From positions 1-33,788 of the forward strand of contig JACROR010000020.1 in NCBI GenBank assembly GCA_016214345.1: a DNA stretch of 33,788 nt, written 5' to 3'. The position numbers were made by a program, and so were the translations under genes. Positions 1 through 7,457 of the stretch are shown here, piece after piece. The DNA is from Candidatus Niyogiibacteriota bacterium (GTDB taxonomy: Bacteria > Patescibacteriota > Minisyncoccia > JACROR01). A model generated the notes under the pieces. It ran no database searches. It was not told the DNA's origin and saw nothing but the letters and a program-made list of their open reading frames with translations. Position 1 is the first letter of the stretch. Each line of letters opens with the position of its first letter.

Positions 1-1
1 T

Positions 2-421
2 CCGGAGACGACAAATTCTGCTACCGTATCTGCTTCGTCGGTTTTATCCATTGAAGGTATCACGGCATTCTTTAATTCCATGGGCGCGTCCATTTCCAAT
101 GGCATTGTGCAAGCCACGGAATTTATCGCAAATAAAGTCACATCAAAGAAAATTGTGACCAATGGACTGGAAATGACGGATTCCGTAACCGGCGATATTT
201 ATTGTGTGCGAATTTCCAACGGCGAATGGAACAAGTTTAAGGGCACTTGCGGGGAATTTATCTCCGAGCCTATGCCCGTCATAGAACCCGCGCCTGTTGC
301 GCCCACGCCAATTTTAGAGCCTGCGCCTACAGATATAGCCACAACCACGCCAACAGCAACTACCACCACAACGATCGAAACTCCGATTATTGATACCGCC
401 ACCACCACACCACAAATTTAA
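2..421 (+). CDS. C-terminal part of a surface/tail-fibre-like protein with Pro/Thr-rich tail (5' truncated by window edge)
   Basis: Frame stays open to the window start (PETTNSATVSASSVLSIEGITAFFNSMGAS...); segment KIVTNGLEMTDSVTGDIYCVRISNGEWNKFKGTC followed by low-complexity P/T repeats. Confidence 0.6.
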   Translation, partial: PETTNSATVSASSVLSIEGITAFFNSMGASISNGIVQATEFIANKVTSKKIVTNGLEMTDSVTGDIYCVRISNGEWNKFKGTCGEFISEPMPVIEPAPVAPTPILEPAPTDIATTTPTATTTTTIETPIIDTATTTPQI

Positions 422-446
422 ATATTTAAAAATTTAAACAGAATTT

Positions 447-908
447 ATGGCTACAGTTAGAAAATTTGAAGACTTGCTTTGCTGGCAAAAATCCAGAGAA
501 CTAGTGAAAGCAACTTATGGCGCACTTAATAATTGCCGCGATAATGGCTTTAAGGACCAAATCCAGCGCGCCGCAGTTTCCGTGATGTCAAATATTGCTG
601 AAGGTTTTGAAAGCGGCACCAAACAAGAATTTTTAAACTATCTTTTTATAGCCAAAGGGTCGGCAGGAGAGGTGCGGGCGCAACTTTACGCGGCGCACGA
701 TATCGGTTATTTAAATATTGAAAAATTTAAATATTTAAACGGCTTGGCGACGGAATGTTCAAAATTGATTTCCAGTTTTGTAAAAGGATTAAAAACTTCA
801 AATTTTCAAGGACTGCAATACAAGGCCGCGCCCAAAGAAGATCCGATTAAAGAATTGACTCGCGAACGAAGTCCGGAATTGTTTAAAAAATTTTATCCAA
901 ACGGTTAA
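447..908 (+). CDS. Four-helix bundle protein (23S rRNA intervening-sequence protein family)
   Basis: Motifs KFEDLLCWQKSRELV, QIQRAAVSVMSNIAEGFESGT, FLNYLFIAKGSAGEVRAQL typical of the family. Confidence 0.9.
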   Translation: MATVRKFEDLLCWQKSRELVKATYGALNNCRDNGFKDQIQRAAVSVMSNIAEGFESGTKQEFLNYLFIAKGSAGEVRAQLYAAHDIGYLNIEKFKYLNGLATECSKLISSFVKGLKTSNFQGLQYKAAPKEDPIKELTRERSPELFKKFYPNG

Positions 909-943
909 CGATACAGGTTTAAATATTTAAAAGTTTAAATAAT

Positions 944-1588
944 ATGCGTTTAGGCAAAAAATTTTTTGAACAAAATACGCTCAAAGTGGCACGAGAATTG
1001 CTCGGCAAAACGCTGGCGCGCGAATGGCACGGAAAGAAGCTTCGCGGTGTTATTTGCGAAACCGAAGCCTATAAAGGATTTAACGACAAGGCATCGCACG
1101 CCTGCCTGTCCGGTAGGCAGGCATCGCGTGGAATAACGCCCAGAACCGCTCTCATGTTCGGCGAAGCGGGAAGAGCATATGTTTATATGATTTATGGAAC
1201 GCATCACTGCCTAAATATAGTTACGGAAAAAAACGGTTATCCGGCCGCCGTACTTATCCGCTCCATTCGGCTATCCGATAGCCGAAAAGAGATCAACGGA
1301 CCGGGAAGGGTTTGTAAATTTTTCCATATTGATAAAAAGCTTAATGGCGAGGATGTAATCAAAAGCCGCAAACTTTGGATAGAAGATGCGCAATCTAATT
1401 TAAAAATTACAAGATTTAAAAATTTAAAGATTTTCCGCCCAAGGCGCCTGCCTACCGAGCAAGCAGGGATCAGCCTCGGGCTGACAAAATTTAAAAGTTT
1501 AAAAATAAAAAGAGCGCCGAGAATAGGCGTTGATTACGCCGGTGAATGGAAAAACAAGCCATGGAGATTCTATGTCGCGAATATTTAA
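944..1588 (+). CDS. DNA-3-methyladenine glycosylase (AAG/MPG family) carrying repeat-derived insertions
   Basis: ETEAYKGFNDKASHA...RGITPRTALMFGEAGRAYVYMIYGTHHCLNIV, INGPGRVCK, RAPRIGVDYAGEWKNKPWRF. Confidence 0.93.
   Translation: MRLGKKFFEQNTLKVARELLGKTLAREWHGKKLRGVICETEAYKGFNDKASHACLSGRQASRGITPRTALMFGEAGRAYVYMIYGTHHCLNIVTEKNGYPAAVLIRSIRLSDSRKEINGPGRVCKFFHIDKKLNGEDVIKSRKLWIEDAQSNLKITRFKNLKIFRPRRLPTEQAGISLGLTKFKSLKIKRAPRIGVDYAGEWKNKPWRFYVANI
1101..1121. repeat. 21-bp CCTGCC-family palindrome inside mag
   Basis: cctgcctgtccggtaggcagg; 9-3-9 hairpin with two G-T wobbles, loop CCG. Confidence 0.9.
1266..1286. repeat. 21-bp 9-3-9 palindrome inside mag
   Basis: TTCGGCTAT-CCG-ATAGCCGAA. Confidence 0.85.
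1414..1484 (+). repeat. Composite repeat copy A (AT-rich block, two hairpin blocks, nested 21-mer) inside mag
   Basis: atttaaaaatttaaagattttccgcccaaggcg + cctgcctaccgagcaagcagg + gatcagcctcgggctga. Confidence 0.9.
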
Positions 1589-1632
1589 AAATTTAAAGAT
1601 TTTCCGCCCAAGGCGGATCAGCCTCGGGCTGA
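1583..1632 (+). repeat. Composite repeat copy B (same element lacking the 21-mer) spanning the mag stop codon and downstream
   Basis: tttaaaaatttaaagattttccgcccaaggcg + gatcagcctcgggctga. Confidence 0.9.
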
Positions 1633-1644
1633 AAAGTAATTAAG

Positions 1645-4359
1645 ATGGAAAATAATCTTTGGCACGCAAAAAACCCGAAAGAAATAGCGGCACAATTCCA
1701 TTCCGATCTCAAAAACGGATTGTCTTTTGAGCAGTACAAAAATTTCCTGAAATTATACGGCCCGAACACAATCGAAAAGAAAAAGCGATTTTGGCTGGCC
1801 GATCTCCTGTGGCATCAAATAAAAAGCCCGTTGGTTTTTATTTTGATTTTTGCGGGTATTGTAGCGATAATGCTTCGTGAATGGTCAGATGCCGCGGTCA
1901 TAGGCATAACTTTAATAATAAATACCGCGGTAGGCGCGCTTCAAGAAGGCAGGGCGGATAAGGCGTTTGATAAATTAAAAGATTTGGTAAGACGGCGCTC
2001 TATCGTGATGCGCGAAGGAAAAGAAATGGAAGTTGACTCCGAGACGCTCGTTCCGGGCGACATTATAATAGTAAGAGCGGGGGATCGCGCCGGCGCGGAC
2101 GCGAGAATCATTGAATCTAAAACTTTGTCCGCCAATGAATCCGAACTTACCGGCGAATGGATGCCATCGGAAAAACACGCAAACATGGTAGCGGAAACTA
2201 TGCGCATAACCGAAAGGACAAATATGCTATGGATGGGCACCACCATGACAGAAGGGTGGGGCAAAGCGATCGTTGTTAATACCGCGAAATACACGGAGCT
2301 TGGCAAAATAGCGGCTTCTTTGGAAGAAACTGAGGCATTACCCGCGCCTTTTCAAAAAGGTATTAAACGATTGGCGCATTATATCGCCGCCATCATTGTT
2401 GTAGCATCTATTATTATTTTCGCCGTCGGCACTATGAAAGGGCAAAACATATCGCAAATGTTTTTAGTCGCCGTGGCAATATCGGTCGCGGCCATACCGG
2501 AAGGACTTCCCATAGCCACCACGGTCATATTGGCGATCGGAATGGGGCGCGTGTTAAAAAGAGGAGGTTTGATACGCAGTTTGGCGGCTACTGAAACATT
2601 AGGGTCAACCAGCATAATATTGACCGACAAAACCGGAACCCTTACCCGCGCGGAAATGGAAGTGTCGGACATAATAACGCCGGAAGAAATTTTGCGGTCT
2701 AAACGCCCGGAAGAAAACGAACTTCTGCCATCCAAATTATACGCCTTGGAAATCGGCATATTATCCGCCGACGCCTTCATAGAAAATCCTGAAGCGGAAT
2801 TAAAAAATTGGATAATACGCGGCAAGCCTACGGAAACCGCCTTGTTGCGGGCAGGTATTCACGCGGGCCTTCATCCGGCAGAGATCATAAAACGCGATCC
2901 GCGGCTGGATTTTTTGCCTTTTGACGCGGAACGAAGATTGGCGGCATCTCTCAATAAAATAGAAAAAGGATCGCAACTTTCCGCGGCGGGCGCTCCGGAA
3001 AAAATTTTAAATATCTGCGCCCGCGTAAAAATTGGCAATAAAATTTTTCAATTAAGCGGCAAAATGCGCGAACAATTGGTCCATGCCTATCAAAAAGCAA
3101 CCGGCGGAGGATCGCGCGTTTTAGGGTTGGCTTACAAAACAAATCATTGGAAAGCAATGTTCGGCAAAACCGATAAAACGGATGCCGGAGAAGATCTTTT
3201 GGGAGGCGATTTTATTTTTGTGGGATTCGTGCTGCTTCACGATCCTCTGCGAAAAGACGCCAAATACGCGATAAATGAAGCCGGGAAAGCGGGACTTCGT
3301 CCCATCATGATGACCGGAGACCATCCTGCCACCGCGTTTGCCGTAGCGGAACAGGTGGGATTGATAGATACGGACAACCGTCATGACGCGAAAGATGACA
3401 GGATCATGGACGGAGAAAGATTGGAAAAAATGAACTCCGACGATCTGGAAAAAATAATAGACAAAATTGATGTTTACGCGCGGGTCCTGCCGCATCAAAA
3501 ACTGAAAATAGTGGAAGCGTGGCAAAGAAGAGGAGAAGTGGTGGCGATGACCGGAGACGGAGTGAACGACGCGCCGGCGCTCAAACGCGCGGACATAGGC
3601 ATAGCGCTGGGATCCGGAACGGATGTGGCCAAAGAGGCGGCTGATCTGGTGCTTTTAAGCAATAGTTTCAGCGTAATAATCGCGGCCATAGAAGGGGGTA
3701 GGGTTATCGTGGATAATTTAAGAAAGGTGGTAACTTTTCTTTTGAGCACGGGCTTCACGGAAATTATTTTGATAGGCGGCGCGCTTATGGTGGGATTGCC
3801 TTTGCCGGTGCTTCCCGCGCAAATTCTCTGGGCGAATCTGATTGAAGAGGGTTTTATGAATTTCGCTTTCGCGTTTGAACCGAAAGAAGATGACGTCATG
3901 GAACGCGACCCCCGCGCCCATTCGTCGCGGAAAATTCTTACGCGGGAGATGATGTGGATCATTTTCGGCATAGGCATGATCACTAATTTCTTTTTGTTCA
4001 TATTGTTTACCGCGCTCATTTATTTGGAATATCCCATACAAGAGATCCGCACCATGATGTTCGCGGGCCTCGTCATAGACGCCATTTTTTTCGTTTATCC
4101 GCTAAAAAATTTACACGAACCTCTATGGAAAATAAATTTATTTTCCAATCCTTATCTGTTGATAGCCAACGCGGCGAGCATCATACTTTTGGCATTAGCG
4201 TTAACTTTCCCACCGTTACAGCGCCTGCTTTCGTTAGTTCCCATAACTATGGGAGAGCTTTCGGTAATACTTGGTTTAGGTGTTCTTGATCTGATAGCGC
4301 TTGAAACGGCGAAGTTTTATTTTATAACAAAGGAGGAAAAACGGCTAAAAATTGTATAA
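1645..4359 (+). CDS. Cation-transporting P-type ATPase (Ca2+-ATPase-like, P2 type)
   Basis: ILTDKTGTLT phosphorylation motif, VAAIPEGLP, MTGDHPATA, AMTGDGVNDAPALK, multiple TM segments. Confidence 0.95.
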   Translation: MENNLWHAKNPKEIAAQFHSDLKNGLSFEQYKNFLKLYGPNTIEKKKRFWLADLLWHQIKSPLVFILIFAGIVAIMLREWSDAAVIGITLIINTAVGALQEGRADKAFDKLKDLVRRRSIVMREGKEMEVDSETLVPGDIIIVRAGDRAGADARIIESKTLSANESELTGEWMPSEKHANMVAETMRITERTNMLWMGTTMTEGWGKAIVVNTAKYTELGKIAASLEETEALPAPFQKGIKRLAHYIAAIIVVASIIIFAVGTMKGQNISQMFLVAVAISVAAIPEGLPIATTVILAIGMGRVLKRGGLIRSLAATETLGSTSIILTDKTGTLTRAEMEVSDIITPEEILRSKRPEENELLPSKLYALEIGILSADAFIENPEAELKNWIIRGKPTETALLRAGIHAGLHPAEIIKRDPRLDFLPFDAERRLAASLNKIEKGSQLSAAGAPEKILNICARVKIGNKIFQLSGKMREQLVHAYQKATGGGSRVLGLAYKTNHWKAMFGKTDKTDAGEDLLGGDFIFVGFVLLHDPLRKDAKYAINEAGKAGLRPIMMTGDHPATAFAVAEQVGLIDTDNRHDAKDDRIMDGERLEKMNSDDLEKIIDKIDVYARVLPHQKLKIVEAWQRRGEVVAMTGDGVNDAPALKRADIGIALGSGTDVAKEAADLVLLSNSFSVIIAAIEGGRVIVDNLRKVVTFLLSTGFTEIILIGGALMVGLPLPVLPAQILWANLIEEGFMNFAFAFEPKEDDVMERDPRAHSSRKILTREMMWIIFGIGMITNFFLFILFTALIYLEYPIQEIRTMMFAGLVIDAIFFVYPLKNLHEPLWKINLFSNPYLLIANAASIILLALALTFPPLQRLLSLVPITMGELSVILGLGVLDLIALETAKFYFITKEEKRLKIV

Positions 4360-4368
4360 TTTCAAAAC

Positions 4369-5322
4369 ATGTTTATAGCATTAACCGCATTTTTAATATC
4401 TTTTCTTTTGTTGGCCAAACCAGGAACATTGCTGGTCCGTTCTGCCACTTATTTGGCGCGTTTTTTCCATCTGTCCGAATACAGCATCGCCTTTATTTTT
4501 ATGAGTATCGGCACTTCGATGCCGGAATTTTTTGTAGGCATTTCTTCCGCCATAAGCGGCACATCCGCGCTTTCTTTGGGAAATATCATGGGGGCCAATT
4601 TTATAAACATGACTTTAGTGCTGGCGGCAACTGCCTTAATAGCGGGTGAAGTAACCATTGACGGAGCATTGTCCAAACAAAACTTCTGGTTAGTGGCGGT
4701 GCTCGCTTTTTTACCTCCGTTGCTCGCGTATGACGGTATAATTTCACGGGGAGACGGCGTGGTGCTTTTGGCATCATTTGGCATTTATATGTGGAAAGTG
4801 GTGGGCGAGAAAGAATATTTTACCAAAACACTTAACAATATAACAACGGAGAAAAATTTTGCGCAAAACGCTCTTGCCAGTTTATCAAAATTTTTTATAG
4901 CGATTAGCCTGTTGCTTTTAAGTTCGGCCTTAGTGGTATGGTCCGGCACGGCATTGGCGCGCGACCTCTCTTTCAATCTATTGTCTTTCGGCGTGTTGTT
5001 CGTGGCGATTGGTACCACATTGCCGGAAATCGCGCTCGGAATAAGAGCGGCTATGCTCGGTCACGCGTCCATGAGTATGGGCAATATCTTGGGTTCCGTG
5101 TCTTTTAACGCGGCATTTATAACCGGAGCGGTAAGCATCATAAGGCCAATACCGGTAGCGGCAGGAGCGCATCTGGCGCTTATCTCCGCGGCGTTGCTCG
5201 CGGCCTTTATTTTGTTTAATATATTCATATACGTAAATAGCTCCGTATCGCGAAAGGAGGCATGGTGGCTTGTCGGATTATACGCCGCTTTTTTTGCAAC
5301 AGAAATGTTTTATCTGAATTAA
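4369..5322 (+). CDS. Calcium/sodium antiporter (CaCA family, YrbG-like)
   Basis: Two alpha-repeats: GTSMPEFFVGISSAISGTSALSLGNIMGANFINM and GTTLPEIALGIRAAMLGHASMSMGNILGSVSFNA. Confidence 0.9.
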   Translation: MFIALTAFLISFLLLAKPGTLLVRSATYLARFFHLSEYSIAFIFMSIGTSMPEFFVGISSAISGTSALSLGNIMGANFINMTLVLAATALIAGEVTIDGALSKQNFWLVAVLAFLPPLLAYDGIISRGDGVVLLASFGIYMWKVVGEKEYFTKTLNNITTEKNFAQNALASLSKFFIAISLLLLSSALVVWSGTALARDLSFNLLSFGVLFVAIGTTLPEIALGIRAAMLGHASMSMGNILGSVSFNAAFITGAVSIIRPIPVAAGAHLALISAALLAAFILFNIFIYVNSSVSRKEAWWLVGLYAAFFATEMFYLN

Positions 5323-5326
5323 CGCT

Positions 5327-5349
5327 ACCTGGCTATCGGATAGCCAGGT
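5327..5349. repeat. 10-3-10 palindrome between antiporter gene and rmuC
   Basis: ACCTGGCTAT-CGG-ATAGCCAGGT. Confidence 0.9.
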
Positions 5350-5355
5350 GAAAAC

Positions 5356-6408
5356 ATGAATTATATATTTTTAGCGGTAATAATAGTGGGCGTGGGGATT
5401 ATTGCGATGGCAGCGATGTTTATTTATTTTTCTCGCAACAAAGATAACAAGGATGGCAAAGAAAATCAAGCGCTTTTGATGCTCCAAAATCAACTAACTG
5501 AAATTACGCGGACACTGGATATAAAATTGGGGGAGTCCACCAAGGCGATGCAGGGACAATTCGGAGAATCGGCAAAAATCATACGCGATGTAACCGAGCG
5601 GCTCGCCAAATTTGAAGAAACCAACCGGCAAGTGGTCAATTTTGCCGAACAATTGCAATCGCTCCAAGACATTTTACAAAATCCCAAACAACGCGGCGTT
5701 CTGGGAGAATATTATCTGGAAACGGTTTTGAAAAATGTTTTACCGCCCGGACGATTTCAGATGCAATATAAATTTGCCGATGGCGAAATAGTGGACGCGG
5801 TGATTTTTTTGGATCAAGATAAAGTTTTGCCGATTGACTCCAAATTTTCGCTGGAAAATTACAACCGTATTTTGGGAGAACATGACAAAACCGAACGCGA
5901 ACGGCTGGAAAAAGTTTTCAAACAAGACCTGAAAAACCGCATTGATGAAACTTCAAAATATATACGGCCCAAAGAGGGAACCATGGATTTCGCTTTTATG
6001 TTCATACCCTCCGAAGCGATATATTATGACTTGTTGATAAATCAGGTGGGCGCGGTTAAAAGCAACACTCGCGACCTCATAGAATACGCTTTCGGGCAAA
6101 AACACGTGATAATAGTGTCTCCGACCTCGTTTATGGCTTATTTACAAACGGTATTACAGGGATTGCGAGCTTTGAAAATAGAAGAATCCGCCAAAGAAAT
6201 ACGAAAAAGGGTGGAAGAATTGGTTAGACATCTTAGCAGCTATGAGCAATTCATGACGCGGCTGGGCGGCAATCTGGGAGCGGCGGTCAACACTTATAAC
6301 GCTTCTTATAAAGAATTCGCCAAGATAGACAAGGATGTTTTGCGCATAACCGGAAAAGGCATGGATACTGAAGTAAAACAACTGGACAGGCCTGAAGAAA
6401 TAAGCTAA
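5356..6408 (+). CDS. rmuC: DNA recombination protein RmuC
   Basis: N-terminal TM, coiled coil, then QRGVLGEYYLETVLKNVLPPGRFQMQYKF, PIDSKFSLENYNRI, FMFIPSEAIYYDLL, IIVSPTSFMAYLQTV. Confidence 0.93.
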   Translation: MNYIFLAVIIVGVGIIAMAAMFIYFSRNKDNKDGKENQALLMLQNQLTEITRTLDIKLGESTKAMQGQFGESAKIIRDVTERLAKFEETNRQVVNFAEQLQSLQDILQNPKQRGVLGEYYLETVLKNVLPPGRFQMQYKFADGEIVDAVIFLDQDKVLPIDSKFSLENYNRILGEHDKTERERLEKVFKQDLKNRIDETSKYIRPKEGTMDFAFMFIPSEAIYYDLLINQVGAVKSNTRDLIEYAFGQKHVIIVSPTSFMAYLQTVLQGLRALKIEESAKEIRKRVEELVRHLSSYEQFMTRLGGNLGAAVNTYNASYKEFAKIDKDVLRITGKGMDTEVKQLDRPEEIS

Positions 6409-6434
6409 TATATATTTCATTAACGTAATTGATC

Positions 6435-6809
6435 ATGGAAAAGAAAACCAGCACAAAAAAAGCGCCGACTGCCGCGAAACCGGTAAAAACGGAAGACTTT
6501 TTCGCTATCGTGGAAACGGGCGGCAAACAATACTTAGTTCAGCCTGGAACCACATTGAAAGTGGAAAAATTGCCCCCGCCAATGAAGGGAGGGGAAATTA
6601 AATTTGATAAAGTATTGCTTATAAAAAATGCCAAAGGAGTCCAGCTCGGCCATCCGTATATAGACGGCGCCGCGGTTATGGTCACCTGGCAGGGAGACGG
6701 CAGAAATAAAAAAGTGATGGTATTCAGATACCATTCCAAGACGAGATATAGAAAAAATAAAGGCCATAGGCAGGCCTTCACGAAAGTTACGGTGAATGAT
6801 CTAAGATAA
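6435..6809 (+). CDS. rplU: 50S ribosomal protein bL21 with N-terminal lysine-rich extension
   Basis: FFAIVETGGKQYLVQPGTTLKVEKL, VLLIKNAKGVQLGHPYIDGAAV, YHSKTRYRKNKGHRQAFTKVTV; ATG at 6435 preferred over TTG at 6429. Confidence 0.93.
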   Translation: MEKKTSTKKAPTAAKPVKTEDFFAIVETGGKQYLVQPGTTLKVEKLPPPMKGGEIKFDKVLLIKNAKGVQLGHPYIDGAAVMVTWQGDGRNKKVMVFRYHSKTRYRKNKGHRQAFTKVTVNDLR

Positions 6810-7457
6810 TTATTTGCGGTTTTTCAAGGCATTATCCAAAGTAGACCGATCGGAAAATTCCAAATATGATCCAGTGGATAATCCGCGTCCCAAGCGGGTT
6901 ATTTTAATTTTTCCCGACTCCGTAAAATTTTCCAAAATCTTTTCCACGTAAGCCGCAACCGCGTCTCCTTCGTTGGTGGCCGAGGTGGCGAGAATCACTT
7001 CTTTTATGGTTTTGGATCTTTTTATCCGATCATGAAGTTCTTTAAGGCGGACCTTGTCCGTCTCCGATTGAAAAGGAAGCGCGATTTCCCCCAGAACATG
7101 AAATAGCCCGCTATAGACTCCCAATTTTTCTATATTTTCCAGATCCACGTCTTTTTCCGCGATTAAAATGGCGGGGGAGTCGGCGTGAGTGGCGCACGCT
7201 ACGCAAACAGCGCCTGCCTGTCCGGTAGGCAGACCTGCCTGTCCGGTAGGCAGGCCAGCTTCTTTTCCTTCAAACGCGCGGAAACATTCGGGACATCGTC
7301 TTGCCAGCTTTTTCATTTCTAAAAAAGCTCCGGCGAATTCTTCCAAAATTTCCGGTTTTTCATCCACCAGGGAATATACGAAACGGCGCGCCTGCCGCGG
7401 ACCTATGCCGGGCAAACGTTCAAAAAGCAAAGATAATTTTTTAAGCGCGTCATGCAT
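6810..7457 (-). CDS. recR: Recombination protein RecR with 14-aa tandem repeat insertion in the zinc-finger loop
   Basis: LFERLPGIGPRQARRFVYSLV, CPEC...CVAC finger, Toprim ILIAEKDVDLENIEKLGVYSGLFHVLGE, ITRLGRGLSTGSYLEFSD; start at MHDALKK rather than the longer ORF. Confidence 0.93.
   Translation of the reverse strand: MHDALKKLSLLFERLPGIGPRQARRFVYSLVDEKPEILEEFAGAFLEMKKLARRCPECFRAFEGKEAGLPTGQAGLPTGQAGAVCVACATHADSPAILIAEKDVDLENIEKLGVYSGLFHVLGEIALPFQSETDKVRLKELHDRIKRSKTIKEVILATSATNEGDAVAAYVEKILENFTESGKIKITRLGRGLSTGSYLEFSDRSTLDNALKNRK
7213..7254. repeat. Two tandem 21-bp-period CCTGCC-family palindromes inside recR
   Basis: cctgcctgtccggtaggcag / a / cctgcctgtccggtaggcagg. Confidence 0.93.

Noticed and set aside
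199-408. Antisense ORF 69 aa (MVVAVSIIGVS...)
   Set aside because: Mirror of the P/T-rich repeat coding region on the plus strand; low complexity, no RBS.
950-1207. Antisense ORF containing CLPTGQAG
   Set aside because: Opposite strand of mag; the peptide only reflects the palindrome being open in several frames.
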